Below, piece by piece: positions 46,172 through 59,157 of a stretch of DNA of 64,000 nucleotides (position 1 is its first letter; each line of letters opens with the position of its first letter). The stretch comes from Dromiciops gliroides (taxonomy: Eukaryota > Chordata > Mammalia > Microbiotheria > Microbiotheriidae), in contig NC_057863.1 in the NCBI RefSeq assembly GCF_019393635.1, positions 646,388,660 to 646,452,659 on the forward strand, in the 5' to 3' direction. The notes under the pieces were generated by a model. It was given only the letters and a program-made list of their open reading frames with translations. It was not told the origin of the DNA and searched no databases. The position numbers and the translations under genes are program-made.

Positions 46172-47547
46172 TGTAAGGAATGAAATTCTAGCTAGTCTGT
46201 CTAAAATATCAAATGAGTGGTCACCAATATATTATAAGTTTTAGCAAGAGTTAGACTTTTAAGCATTTATTAAGGAGAATAAGAATTTGGTGGAGAGAGA
46301 AGCCTAGATTCATCTATCTATTAAAGGGAGAGCGCATTTCTAGCTCCCTTCCCCACCTGAGTCCTGAGAAAAGAGAGCGAGAGCACCAGCCTCGCTCCCT
46401 CTTTCTTCCACAAGCAAATGTCACTTCCTGACGCCAAAGAGCCAGATGTCTTGACCTCAGACGCCTTTTCCTCATGAAGAAGCTTTTCTACAGTAAGTCT
46501 CCAGCAGGTGGCATCATTCCAATCATTACAGTCCCCCCTTTGTTTCTTCAAGAAACACAGGGTGTTTTCTTGATGAAACATTCAAAAATAACAGAATATA
46601 ATACCCTATGCTAGGAAACAATGTGTTAGTAACAATACAGAAAAGGGAGAGAGAGATTTTGTCCAGAGGGGTGGTCCTTCGTGAACCGACGTTTTGACAC
46701 TAGCCTGCAGAGGGAGAGCCTCTGCAGAGAATACATATTACAAATGGTGTACATAACAACAGAAAGGAATAAAAATCAACAAAACAAAACTATTCATTTA
46801 AAGTCTTTGAAAGTCTTTTCACAGATGGTTCTTGGGATGTCCTCTGGGTGTAGTCGTGGAATGGAAGTCTTTTTAGGGATTGATGTGTAGATGCTCCTAA
46901 TCAGACAGGAAAATTTCCTACAAAAAACAAAAATTGAAACATTCTCTAAAACTTAATATTACTATAGTCCCCCCCTTGTGGAGGATAAATTGAGAAGACA
47001 TTTGCTGCAATATTAATTTTTAAAAATAATTTTTATCTTTGTTTCATTGCTTTTTGCATCATCTGCCTAATTATCCTCATGCCATTATGAGAAATTAAAG
47101 AATCTAATATAATTAGTAACAGATGTCAAGGCCAAATTCAACACTGTATTTATCATGACACCTGAAATAATTATGGGGGTTACCATAAAAGAACAGAGAA
47201 ATGATGGGATATGAGCATTCCCACACTTGCAATATATATTGCCCATGCAGTATGCCAGGCTTAAAATAGGTGGATGGGATATACATCCATGCCACCAAAC
47301 ATATTGGAGGAAACTGAGTCAGACTTAATCAGATGCATGGGATTGAGATGTCCATGGCATCAGGCATATAGGAGGGGGCATAATAGCCAGGTGTAGAATG
47401 AGATGGGTGGGATGAAAACTTCCAGCCATCTATACAATATTGTGGGAAAAAAATGAAACCAACCTCAACATTTGTCAAAAGCCATTCCCTCTGCCATACC
47501 TTGACTTCATGCATGTCTCCCCTCACGTGACAGTTCAATGTCTGCTC

Positions 47548-47694
47548 TTTTTTTTTTTTTGTAAGGCAGTGGGGGTTAAGTGACCTGCCCAGGGTCACAC
47601 AGCCAGCAAGTGTCAGGTGTCTGAGGCCAGATCTGAACCCAGGTACTCCTGAATCCAGGGCTGGTGCTTTATCCACTGTGCCACCCAGCTGCCA
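47548..47694 (-). mobile_element. Marsupial CORE-SINE
   Basis: Reversed SINE, flanked by caatgtctgctctt on both sides. Confidence 0.94.
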
Positions 47695-47842
47695 CCAATG
47701 TCTGCTCTTGCATGTATTCCGCTTTCATTTGGATGAGATCCTGGCCAACTGGCATCTGATAACTCAGAATGAAGGCAATTAATGTCTTAAATGATAAATT
47801 TCCATAATCCAAGTTTCATATGGATTTAAAAATTGAGGATAA

Positions 47843-47995
47843 GGGGGGCGGCTAGGTGGCACAGTGGATAAAGCACCGGCCCTGGATTCAGGAGTACCTG
47901 AGTTCAAATCTGGCCTCAGACACTTGACACTTAGTAGCTGTGTGACCCTGGGCAAGTCACTTAACCCCCATTGCCCCGCAAAAAAAAAAAAAAAA
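47843..47995 (+). mobile_element. Marsupial CORE-SINE
   Basis: Full-length SINE, flanked by aattgaggataag on both sides. Confidence 0.94.
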
Positions 47996-48527
47996 TTGAG
48001 GATAAGAATGATGGCAAAAATTGTGAATACCTTGACTCAGAATATAATATACAATTATGCAACAATTTCAAATACCATTTTTTTTGCTAAGTATACAATT
48101 ACTTTTGTGAAAAATCAGAACATATTTAAATACCAGTTAAAACAATACAATCTTAAAACTTTTTTTTTTTAAAAAGAAAACTTTTACAAATGTTATGCCT
48201 TTTTTTTGAATATGCTTATCAAAAATAATACTTCTAGAATCAATTTACACTTACCATGGCAACCAATTTGCCAGGGAAATGCTTTATAGAGTTCAATCAA
48301 ATAATCAGTTGAGAGAAAAAAAATAGCAAAAACAAACAACTCAGAATATGGGAGCACAATACTTCCAGAATTAACATTGTATTATGAAATCAAAACCACC
48401 TTGCATTGTTTCAAAATTAGATAAATGAAAAAAAAAATTAGATAGATGAATGAATAGAAGAAAACATAAACCCATACTGTTAATTTTAAAATGTAGATGT
48501 AATAGCTTAAAAATCCTATGTAACAGA

Positions 48528-48677
48528 ACAGCTAGTTGGCACAGTGGATAGAGCACCGACCCTGGAGTCAGGAGTAGCTGAGTTCAAATCCGGCCTCAGA
48601 CACTTAACACTTACTAGCTGTGTGACCCTGGGCAAGTCACTTAACCCCAATTGCCTCACTAAAAAAAAAAAAAAAAG
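48528..48677 (+). mobile_element. Marsupial CORE-SINE
   Basis: Full-length SINE, flanked by aatcctatgtaac on both sides. Confidence 0.93.
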
Positions 48678-49075
48678 GAAAAAAAAATCCTATGTAACCT
48701 CTGAACTGACATTATTTGTCTGAGCGAATTTAGAACACTTTTGATTCCGATATCTAAAATCCCCAATACTCATATTAATACCATGCTGTTTACTTCTACA
48801 TTTCTGTAAAATATGTGCCCTTCCATGGCAAAAGAAGCAGAGTTTTGAACAATGATTATGAGGCTTGTCTTGTGCATCTGTATTCAGCTTTACTGTCTCT
48901 TGTTTTTTTACCCCTTTATATTGTCTGTCAGTCCTTTCATAATACAAATGCTTTATAAGGTTACTAATTAAAGACAAAAGCAGGTTAACAAAATTATGAA
49001 CAAAACGAACAGATCTGGAATTTAAAGGGTTTTCTAAGGTTGGTTTGGGAGAACCACAGCAGTTCTCTAAGTAGT

Positions 49076-49205
49076 TACCCAATATTGAAGATCTCAGAGG
49101 CTTCTTTCTGAAACCTAAAGGATCTCATGCAGGGAGGTAGAAATTAGCACATTTCCCATAGCATGAGATCCTTTAGGTTTCAGAAGGAAGCCTCTGAGAT
49201 CTTCA
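49076..49205. repeat. Fold-back inverted repeat at the ERV/intron junction
   Basis: The left arm 49086-49129 is the reverse complement of the right arm 49162-49205 with a single mismatch in 44 bases, and weaker pairing continues out to 49076. The spacer is 32 bases. Only the right arm exists in gene A (17930-17975), so the left arm is an inverted copy of local intron sequence placed at the edge of the retroviral fragment. Confidence 0.9.
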
Positions 49206-49765
49206 GTAGTGGGTCTGGTCGGGTTTCATCAGGGTTAGAACCTGACAAAGGTGACTACTTAGAGATGATTAAATGCAAGAAAGTGACAAACATGGCTGAG
49301 GCCTGAAGGTACAGTTACCAGCCAATTACAGAGACCAGAAAATAGGGATTGAGGTAAAGGGCAGAGGCAGTCAGGAAATCAGTAAACAATGATGAAGCAC
49401 CCTCTGTTTTTAGGCATTGTGCTAAGCCATGAGGATACAAAGGGAGGCAAAAGACAGTCCTTGCTGTCTAGGAGCTCAGAATCTATTGCAAACAATGACA
49501 GGGGAAGAGAAGTGGGAAGAATGAAAGTGGAGACAATATGTCTAGTACTGTGGACAGAGCATTCATTCCTAGTGAGAGGGTTTGTATTCTAGTCTGAGCT
49601 GCTGAGATTTGGATCCAGTCACCCAGGCATTCTACGGTCATGGCCTGAGTTCTGAATGTAATGGATATGAGGGCCATTTCTGTGTCAGAGATTTGTTGTG
49701 AGGATCCAATGTGTTTGTGAAGTTCTTTGTAAATTAAGTGATCTTGGGATGTGAGCTAATGACAT

Positions 49766-49910
49766 TTTTTTGTGTGTGTGGCAATGAGGGTTAAGTGACA
49801 TGCCCAGGATTACACAGCTAGTAAGTGTCAAGTGTCTGAGGCTGGATTTGAACTCAGGTCCTCCTGAATCCAGGGCCAGTGCTTTATCCCCTGTGCCACT
49901 TAGCTGCCCC
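49766..49910 (-). mobile_element. Marsupial CORE-SINE
   Basis: Reversed SINE, flanked by agctaatgacatttt on both sides; absent at the matching gene A site (near 18510). Confidence 0.93.
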
Positions 49911-50024
49911 AATAGCTAATGACATTTTAAAATTACTGGTTCTGCCGTGTATGTTTGGACATTTTTTTCTTTCCTGAGGAAATAGAATGTTAATAAGGTT
50001 TTGTTCTGCCAGTGGAATAAAGGA

Positions 50025-50028
<4 letters not shown>

Positions 50029-50080
<52 letters not shown>
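50029..50080. repeat. (TG)26 tract just upstream of the finger-exon acceptor
   Basis: Perfect run ending about 38 bases before the acceptor at 50118. Five units longer than in gene A. Confidence 0.95.
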
Positions 50081-50083
<3 letters not shown>

Positions 50084-50118
50084 CATCAGTGAATATTTTT
50101 GTTTTTGTTTTCTTTCAG

Positions 50119-51188
50119 GAGAGATCAGACTTGAAATAAAGAAAAGTAGTGCAGAGCTAAGCCTTTCTCTAGCAGAAATTGACAAGCAAATTTTCATGAG
50201 TGACAGTTCCTGTGACGTCACTTGGAGAGAAATCTGTGCTGCACATGAGAGAATACCCACTGGAGAGAAAATGTGTGGTTGTAATCAGTGTGGAAAGGCT
50301 TTTAGATCCAGCTCCAATTTTGCTGATCATCAGAGAAACAAGACTAAAAAGAAACCTTATGAATGCAAGCAATGTGGAAAGGCTTTCAAATGGAGGAAGA
50401 GTGTTGATAGACATCAGAGGATCCATACTGGAGAGAAATCTTATGAATGCAATCAGTGTGGAAAGGCTTTTATACAAAAGTCTAGTCTTCACAAACATCA
50501 GAGAATCCACACTGGAGAGAAACCTTATGCATGTAAACAATGTGGAAAGACTTATAAACAGAGTATTAGGCTCAATGTGCATCAGAGAATCCACACTGGA
50601 GAGAAACGTTATGAATGTAAACAATGTGGAAAGGCTTTTACATATAGGTCTAGGCTGAGGGAACATCAGAGAATCCACACTGGGGAGAAACCTTATGAAT
50701 GTAAACAATGTGGAGAGACTTTTACACAGAAGACTTATCTTAATATGCATCAGAGAATCCACACTAGAGAAAAACCTTATGAATGTAAACAATGTGGAGA
50801 GGCTTTTACACAGTGGAATTACCTTAATACACATCAGAGAATCCACACTGGAGAGAAACCTTATGAATGTAAACAATGTGGAAAGACTTTTATACAGAGG
50901 ACTCATCTAAGTATGCATCAGAGAATCCACACTGGAGAGAAACCTTATGAATGTAAACAATGTGGAAAGACTTTTACACAGAGGACTCATCTTAATACGC
51001 ATCAGAGAATCCACACTGGAGAGAAACCTTATGAATGTAAACAATGTGGAAAGACTTTTACACAGAGGACTCATCTTAATACGCATCAGAGAATCCACAC
51101 CGGGGAGAAACCTTATGAATGCAATCAGTGTGGAAAGGCTTTTACACTAAAGTCTAATCTTACCAAACATCAGAGAATCCACACCTAA
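50119..51188 (+). CDS. KRAB-ZNF gene B, terminal exon with 11 C2H2 fingers
   Basis: The acceptor ttttctttcag ends at 50118; phase 1 entry; stop TAA at 51186-51188. The spliced protein would be 441 residues. The linker is longer than in gene A (it keeps [14 protein letters not shown]). Eleven units follow. Finger 1 is degenerate as in gene A (HQRNK) and the other ten keep C2H2. Fingers 8-10 share the QRTHL helix core, and 9 and 10 differ by only two bases in 84. Expected role: nuclear DNA-binding repressor acting through KRAB. Little finger similarity to gene A remains beyond finger 3, so the DNA target probably differs. Confidence 0.93.
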
Positions 51189-51790
<602 letters not shown>

Positions 51791-51945
51791 GAATGATTTG
51801 GATAAAATAAGAAATAATTCTTGTTCAGGCATTAGATTCTACCCTTCAAGTATTTTCCTAAGAAAAGCCTTTTTTCTTGGCCTTCTAAATACTTTCAAAC
51901 GGGAAAGACTGAGCAGTTAACAATTAACAGTTAAAAGTTAACAGT

Positions 51946-52095
51946 GGGGGCGGCTAGGTGGCGCAGTGGATAGAGAACCGGCCCTGGAGTCAGGAGTACC
52001 TGAGTTCAAATCCGGCCTCAGACACTTAACACTTAGTAGCTGTGTGACCCTGGGCAAGTCACTTAACCCCAATTGCCTCACAAAAAAAAAAAAAA
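51946..52095 (+). mobile_element. Marsupial CORE-SINE
   Basis: Full-length SINE, flanked by agttaacagtg on both sides. Confidence 0.93.
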
Positions 52096-52104
52096 GTTAA
52101 CAGT

Positions 52105-52222
52105 GGGGGCAGCTAGGTGGCACAGTAGATAAAGCACCATCCCTGGATTCAGGAGGACCCGAGTTCAAAGCTGTGTGACCCTGGGCAAGTCACTTAACCC
52201 CCATTGCCTCTCAAAAAAACCC
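52105..52222 (+). mobile_element. Marsupial CORE-SINE, internally deleted
   Basis: Lacks about 30 bases between the head and the core (gagttcaaagctgtgtgacc). It shares the same target (aacagtg) as its neighbour. Confidence 0.9.
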
Positions 52223-52249
52223 AAAACAAACACAAAATTTAACAGTGGT

Positions 52250-52395
52250 TAAAGTAGAGAAAATTATTTAAAAATATTTCTAGAAAATAATTTTTAGAGA
52301 AAGAAATAAAAGCTATCCATAGTCATGAAAAAATGCTCTAAATCACTAGTGATTAGGAAAAAAAGCAGATTAAAACAACTGTGAAATGGATTTTC
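52250..52395 (+). mobile_element. L1 ORF2 scrap
   Basis: Contains the 'catgaaaaaatgctctaaatcac' ORF2 motif, in sense. Confidence 0.6.
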
Positions 52396-52404
52396 TTGTA
52401 TATG

Positions 52405-52815
52405 AAACAGGATATTAGTGTCACTGGATTGAAGAGTATGTGTTGGGGAGGAGGATGTAAAAAGTCTGGAAGGTGAGCAGGGCTATCTTATGAAGGGCTT
52501 TGAAAGCCAAACAGAATTTTGCATCTGATGCTAGAGGCAATAAAAAGCCACTGTGAGTTTTATTGAGTTGGGGTTTGATATGAAGGGACCTGCCATTTAA
52601 TATTTGAATGGTGAATGGATTGGAGCAGGCAGACCCACCAGAAGGCCGACTGGGAAGGAGCAGAAGTAGGAGGGAACCTTCTAAGGGAACCTGGGATAGA
52701 AAAGGGCATGTAAGTTGGAGATGATGTTCAGATTTACAAAGCTGTCCAGGCAGATGAGGTCTGGGGAAACAATTTGGAATTTATCAAAACAGAAGCCAGA
52801 TTGCAAGTGACTAGA
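52405..52815 (+). mobile_element. Fragment of a long marsupial interspersed repeat
   Basis: Marked by gtgtcactggattgaagag and gaagggctttgaaagccaaac. The same unnamed family as 16.1-16.9 kb. Confidence 0.5.
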
Positions 52816-53007
52816 AGGTGAGCAGGGTAATGAGAGTGTAACTACTTTGTATATATCTATTTATTATTTATTAAGTTTCTGCTTTCTATATTTGTATACA
52901 TGATTGTTGTCTACTACATATAATGGTAACCTTTTCAGTGCAGGTATTGTTTGATTCTTTGAATTGCATCCCAGCACCTAGCACAGTGCCTGTTCCTAGT
53001 CATTACT

Positions 53008-53579
53008 TGTCAGGGTCAAAATTTGATATATGGAGTGTTATTTGGGTGACTCGCCTTAATATTGGGGTCCCGGAAATATGAGGGACCTTTTAGGTTTAAC
53101 CCTCCCCTCTGAACTGCCCTTTTTAGATATTTCTCCCAGGCCAATAATAAAGGAGCCTCTAAGCTTTAGTTCACAAAAGGATCAGATTTTATTACTTGGG
53201 AATTAATTAAACAACAATGGTGAAACTAATAAAAATCTAAGATACGGAAATAGGAAAATAGGAATACAGAGAGATATTCTTAACTCTAAACTTAGCCTAT
53301 GTAATCCCCAGACTGTTTTCTATTAAGTGAGTTCAAAGGAATTCAGGGTTTTCTGTCATTAACTCATCAAACACCTGAACAGCCCACCACACCTGTCTAT
53401 GTTGTTGTTACAGGTGCTGATTTATGTGGGTTAAGAACCCAGGCCCTGACTTGTTTCACCAGTCTTAAGTTATCCATTAACTGGGGTCTATAAATTATAG
53501 CCTCTCTTGGAGCTCAGATCTAAATTAGAGCTTGGGTTGTAGGTTTTTCTGTTAACCCTTTTTTTTTCTCTCTCCTACA
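53008..53579 (-). mobile_element. Probable solo LTR
   Basis: Begins TGTCAGGG and ends CTCCTACA, with a tttatt (AATAAA on -) near 53188, inside a MIR-like flank (cagcacctagcacagtgcct). It has no partner in the window and an unclear target duplication. Confidence 0.5.
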
Positions 53580-53895
53580 TCAAAAATACTTTGAGTGTAC
53601 CTGATTGAATGAAAAATTAAACAGCCTTTAAAAAAAAAAAAAAAGCCTTATTGATGTGTGGCTTCTTACTAGGGAGGTAAACTCCCTGAGAGATCCAAAA
53701 GAACCCAGGAAGGCCAGTTACACTGTCTGACCTTCCAGAGCAGGTTTGAAACCATTTTGTGTGTCATGGACCCTTGGGGAGTGCCTGTTAAGGCCCTTCT
53801 GAGAATCACTGGTTTTAACTGAATAAAAAAGATAATTACAAAGAAAATCAATTATATAAAACCACGCTCATGAAAACAATTTTAAAAATAAGTTC

Positions 53896-54043
53896 TGGGT
53901 AGCTAAATGGCACAATGGATAAAGTCCTGGCCCTGGATTCAGGAGGACCTGAGTTCAAACCCAACCTCAGACACTTGACACTGTACTAGCTATGTGGCCC
54001 TAGGCAAGTCATTTAACCCTCATTGCCCCGCCCCCCAAAAAAA
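53896..54043 (+). mobile_element. Marsupial CORE-SINE
   Basis: Full-length SINE with several head changes and a C/A tail, flanked by aagttc. Confidence 0.9.
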
Positions 54044-54800
54044 AGTTCACAAGGATTTACATGAAATTATATAGCATGAAATATATCGAATCTAGAAAAC
54101 AAAATACCCAATGACCATACATATATAAGCAGACAAAACAACCACAAAATGAATGCAAAGGAAGGTGGTCAAATTGGAAAGAATGAAGACTGAGTTGAGA
54201 TGGCAAAGGAGAAGAAGTATTTGAGGTATAACACACTCTACAAAGATGGAGAACACATGCCAGATTAAGTTCTGATGGAAAAAGCCAAGAATACAAAGAG
54301 GCAGTGAGTCCCTTTTGCAGCCCAGGTCAACACAGGTAGACAGAGAATATCTGTGGACACTGGGGTTGGTCTGGATAGGAGCTCACTGAATTTCAGAGCA
54401 AGGAGAAATTGTGCACCAGGGTAAGAAGAGACCCCAGCTACACAATAAGGAAGGCTTAAATGTGTGTAGGCCACAGAAACAATAACCTACTACCAGCACT
54501 GTCTCCTTACTAGGAGTTGCAGGTCACAGAGGTGAGGTAAGCTGAGGTTCTGCACTTAGAAAGCCTGATCCAGCGTGAGTAGCAGTCATGGACCCTGGAC
54601 TTTGTACTGACCTTGGAACAAGTTCAGAAGCAAAAAAATTCTGTATTTCTCTGAGCCTAGCAGTTAAGCAGGGCCTCAGCTTCCATTCTAGGCTTCATCA
54701 TTTTCAACCATCATTATCAACCTTCATCATTTTTCAACCATCATTATCAACCACCACCACCATCATCATGTCTAGCAATTATAGTATCTACTATGTGCAT
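54044..54800. other. Unassigned sequence with a CAT/CCA-rich simple repeat
   Basis: Nothing coding recognised. 54690-54770 is an imperfect caaccatcattat repeat. Confidence 0.4.
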
Positions 54801-54809
54801 GATACTGTG

Positions 54810-55242
54810 CTAAATACTGCATCGTGTTTATCATGACATCTGGGATAAGAGCAGTAAGAGAATGTTGAGGGGAAATAGTCAGGCTTAATCAGATGCATAG
54901 GATTGAGCTGTCCGTGGCATCAGGCATATAGGAGGGGGAATCAAAGTCAGGTGTAGAATGAGATGGCATATCCTGGCCATCCTGTGCGGGTGTGTGTGGG
55001 GGATTTAAAGCAAGAGAATCCAACCTCAACTCTTGCCAATGGCCATTCTATCAGCCTTTCCCAAGGCAGAGCAGGGTCAGGGTGCACGGGTTTCTAATTT
55101 TAGGCAAAGATGGGGTCATAGAAACTTCAAATCACAATTCTTTATATTCCCCTCTTTGTTTTGTCAAGAAACACAGGGTGTTTCCTTGATGAAACAATAA
55201 ATATTAAACAATAAACAATACATTTTTTGAAATAACAATATA
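54810..55242 (-). mobile_element. Retroviral fossil, env-type piece joined to LTR edge
   Basis: 54810-55070 matches 1-125 and 47.3-47.4 kb (env-type region). At about 55070 it jumps to an LTR end like 9200-9267, then the purine-tract edge and internal sequence. The abrupt join shows internal deletion or recombination. Broken fossil. Confidence 0.65.
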
Positions 55243-55558
55243 GGCTGATGATGAGTGAGATGAGCAGAACCAGAACATTGTACACAGTATCATCAACATT
55301 GAGTGTTGATCTACTGTGATGGACTATATTCTTCTCACCAATGCGATGGTACAGAAGAGTTCCAGGGAACTCATGATAGAAGAGGATCTCCAAATCCAGG
55401 AAAAAAAAAAAGAACTGTGGAGTATAGATGCTGAATGAACCATACTATTTCTTTTGGTTTGGGTGCTATTGTTTTTCCATTTTGAGGTTTTTTGTCATTG
55501 CTCTGATTTTTCTCTTATAACATGACTAATGCAGAAATATGTTTAATGTTATTATGTA

Positions 55559-55592
<34 letters not shown>

Positions 55593-55749
55593 ACCTATAT
55601 CAGATTACCTGCTGTCTAGGGGAGGGGGGAGGGAGGGAGGGAGGCGAGGGAGGGAAGGGAGGGAGAAAAATCTGAAATTGGAAAGCTTGTATAAACAAAA
55701 GTTGAGAACTATCTTTACATGTAATAGGAAAAAAATACTTTATTAAAAA
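55243..55749 (+). mobile_element. L1 3' end with target duplication
   Basis: Sense ORF2 end and 3' UTR (gatgagtgagatgagcagaac, purine tract 55618-55671). The duplication aataacaatata lies at 55231-55242 and again from about 55751. It interrupts the retroviral fossil. Confidence 0.93.
55557..55592. repeat. (TG)n(TA)n microsatellite
   Basis: Short mixed dinucleotide tract in the L1 3' UTR. Confidence 0.9.
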
Positions 55750-56097
55750 AATAACAATATAATAACCTATGCTAAGAAACAATATACTAATAACAATATA
55801 GGAAAGGGACAATATATATTACAGATAATGTATCATAGTAACAGAAGGAGAAAACAAAAATGTTCATTTAGAGTCCTTGAAATCTTGTCTTTGTTGAGTG
55901 TTAAGATGCCATCATGGGGACTGAATTGTGGTCCAGATTCTGGATTCTGGAAACTTTTTAAACTGTTAAACTGCTGGATTTCCACTAATCTTTAGTATAG
56001 CATTGTCAATGATCAAATTAAACAGCAAGAGTTCTTCAAAATATAACTCATATAGAACAAATTTTAACTTGATACATACAGCATATTACAACTCAAA
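55750..56097 (-). mobile_element. Retroviral fossil, internal 3' region (continued)
   Basis: Continues the element interrupted by the L1. It is nearly collinear with 11255-11590 next to the gene A KRAB-A exon, and ends at the same place relative to KRAB-A. Gene B has no such element. Confidence 0.75.
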
Positions 56098-56222
56098 AAA
56101 GTTATGACCTTTGGGCAAATCCCTTTCCTGAGTTTAAATTTCTTCTTGTAAATTGATGAGGTTGCACTATTTAATTCTGAATTATGTTTCATTTCTACTT
56201 CCTATGCCTTTTGGTGGTTTAG

Positions 56223-56793
<571 letters not shown>

Positions 56794-56980
56794 TAGGGGC
56801 AGCTAGGTGGCACAGTGGATAGAGCACCGGCCCTGGAGTCAGGAGTACCTGAGTTCAAATCCGGCCTCAGACACTTAACACTTGCTAGCTGTGTGACCCT
56901 GGGCAAGTCACTTAACCCCAATTGCCTCACTAAAAAACAAAACAAAACAAACAAACAAACAAACAAAAAAAAAACAAGCA
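56794..56980 (+). mobile_element. Marsupial CORE-SINE
   Basis: Full-length SINE with an (AAAC)n tail, flanked by aagcatcacttg on both sides. Confidence 0.94.
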
Positions 56981-57185
56981 TCACTTGGTAGCCTAAAACC
57001 CTTGTTGTCCCTAGTATAGGAAGTTTGTCTTTCATCTTCCTTTCTATTGCCCTCAAATTCCAGCACAGATGGTGGGAAAGAAGGGAAGGGAATAAGAAGT
57101 GATTTCCACCTACTGTTTGCCAGGTGCTGTGCCAAGAGCTTTCTTTATATTACAGTAATAGCAATATTGTTTTCAGAATGACTTT

Positions 57186-57594
57186 TGTGGGGACCAATTT
57201 TTAATTGGGGAATGCTAGCTAAGCGGCTCACCCCAATATTGGGGCAAGGAAAGAGAACGGCAGCCTCCTTCAGAACAGAACAAGATTTATTTTAACAAGA
57301 ACGAACTTAAAAAAACCCCACACAAACAGGATCAGTAGGATCAAGGGAAAGGAAATAAAATGGGGAAAGGGAAATTATAATACCTGAAAAAATACCACCG
57401 CCCAGGAATCAGCTGAAAATACGCAGCAGAACGCCTGTCGCTTTCCAGCTTCCACCTAGAATGCCCAATTCTCCTCCCCCAAACCTAGAAACATCCCACA
57501 CAGCCCCAGCCAATGGGATGGCCACTCTGACAGTCACATGACTGCCCTCACTAGACTTCCAATCATTATAATTTTGCCAGGCCCATGTAGGGCC
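57186..57594 (-). mobile_element. Retroviral LTR fragment
   Basis: Begins TGTGGGGACC, with tttatt (AATAAA on -) near 57286. Its right part (ggccaggcccatg-like, near 57575) resembles the LTR at 8930-9267. It cuts off the third-copy intron. Confidence 0.6.
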
Positions 57595-57668
57595 TAGTGT
57601 CTGAGGTCGGATTTGAACTCAGGTCCTCCTGAATCCAGGGTCTATCCACTGTGCCACCTAGCTGCCCC
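57595..57668 (-). mobile_element. Truncated CORE-SINE
   Basis: Only the reversed head half is present, with a small gap. Confidence 0.88.
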
Positions 57669-57669
57669 T

Positions 57670-57900
57670 GAAGTTTTAAAAATATCTATTCATATAGCTT
57701 CTGTGTGTGTCTTAGCAGGTAGACTGCCAATTATTTTATACTGTCTATAGTGATTTTAAGTGGAATTTCTTCTTTTCTCTCTTCCCATTGGACTTCATGG
57801 GTAATATGTACAAATTTCCATCATTTCAGTGGAGGATTTTTATGTCCTATAAATTTGATGAATTTTAAAATTATTTCAATCAGGGTTTTTTTTTTGAGAA
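57670..57900 (-). mobile_element. L1 ORF2 fragment
   Basis: Matches 60655-60790 of the long L1 (gtagactgccaattattttat). Confidence 0.75.
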
Positions 57901-57928
57901 CTCTCTAGGATTCTCTAGATACAGTATG

Positions 57929-58470
57929 TTGTGATAAAAAGAAAATTGTGACACAGAGAAACTGAAGAAAAAAGTTTTGAGCATGATCACTTTATTAGCA
58001 AGGCTAGCAGCTGACAATATATGGGATCCAAAGCTACTCAGTAGCCAAGGATAACATTGAAAAATACAGCAATTCTTTTAGAGCATTTACAGTTATTCTT
58101 TTGGGGGGGGCAGTTGGGGTTAAGTGACTTGCCCAGGGTCACACAGCTAGTGAGTGTCATGTTTCTGAGGCCAGATTTGAATTCAGGTCCTCCCGACTCC
58201 AGGGCCAGTGATCTATCCACTGCACAGTTACTCTGACACACAGATAGATCTCACTTCTGATTGCCTTCTTATATCAATTCCTCATCAGATATTCTAGAAT
58301 CCCCTGACTAACATCCTTTGAAAAGTCCCAGGGTAGGCAAACATCCTATGACTCACATGCCCTAGAAAGTTCTGCAGTTGGCAATTTCCAGGGCAGGAAG
58401 CAGGACGCTTGTGGTTTCCATGCTTGTACTCTGGAGTGGGTATAGAACCTTTGTGATGGGAAAGCACAGA
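57929..58470 (-). mobile_element. Possible LTR with SINE insertion
   Basis: Begins TGTGATAAAAAG and has a tttatt signal near 57990. No second copy is in the window and the right edge is uncertain. Bases 58471-58689 beyond it are unassigned. Confidence 0.35.
58098..58226 (-). mobile_element. Marsupial CORE-SINE
   Basis: Reversed SINE lacking the last part of its head; flanked by acagttactct-like sequence. Confidence 0.88.
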
Positions 58471-59157
58471 GAAAAGAGGAATCTGGAATGATGCACCTGG
58501 AGTTGTTTTACTCTGTTGCCAATGTTGTCAAGAAGCATGCAGGATATGGGTGGAAAACTATAAGGGTGGATAAGGCAATTAAAGCTACAGGCTTAAAGAG
58601 CCCAAACTCACACAATGAGGGGCCCCAACCAATATATAGTAGATTGTTTAAGCCTAATGAAATAGAGTAGAAGTTACAGTAACAACAATATTGTTTTTTT
58701 TAATGTATAAGGTATTTTATTTTTTCCGTTACATGTAAAGATAGTTCTCAACTTTTGTTTATACAAGCTTTATAATTTCAGATTTTTCTCCCTCCCTCCC
58801 CTCCCTCCCTCCTCCCCTAGACAGCAGGTAATCTGATATAGGTTATATCTATATATCTCTATACATATACATATAGATATAGATATATACACACACATAT
58901 ATATACACATAATAACATTAATCCTATTTCTGCATTAATCCTGTTACAAGAGAAAAAATCAGAGCAATGATGCAAAACCTCAAAATAGAAAAAAAAAAAC
59001 AACAGCACCCAAAACAAAAGAAATAATATGGTTCAATCAGCATCTATACTCCACAATTCTTTCTTTCTTTTTTTTTCTTGGATTTGGAGATCCTCTTCTA
59101 TCATGAGTTCCCTGGAACTCTTCTGTACCATTGCATTGGTGAGAAGAATATAGTCCA

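Larger units (their letters stand above)
46172..49075 (-). mobile_element. Retroviral fossil, 3' LTR plus env-type region
   Basis: The LTR at 46172-46530 (TG..CA, - strand) is the same type as 24014-24379. A purine tract lies on its internal side (gtcccccc at 46531, read on the other strand). The internal part up to about 49075 includes the env-type region that matches 1-580, 41.9-42.5 kb and 54.8-55.07 kb, split by three SINEs. No 5' LTR is seen. The copy is heavily broken. In gene A the site is continuous long-repeat and intron sequence. Confidence 0.82.
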
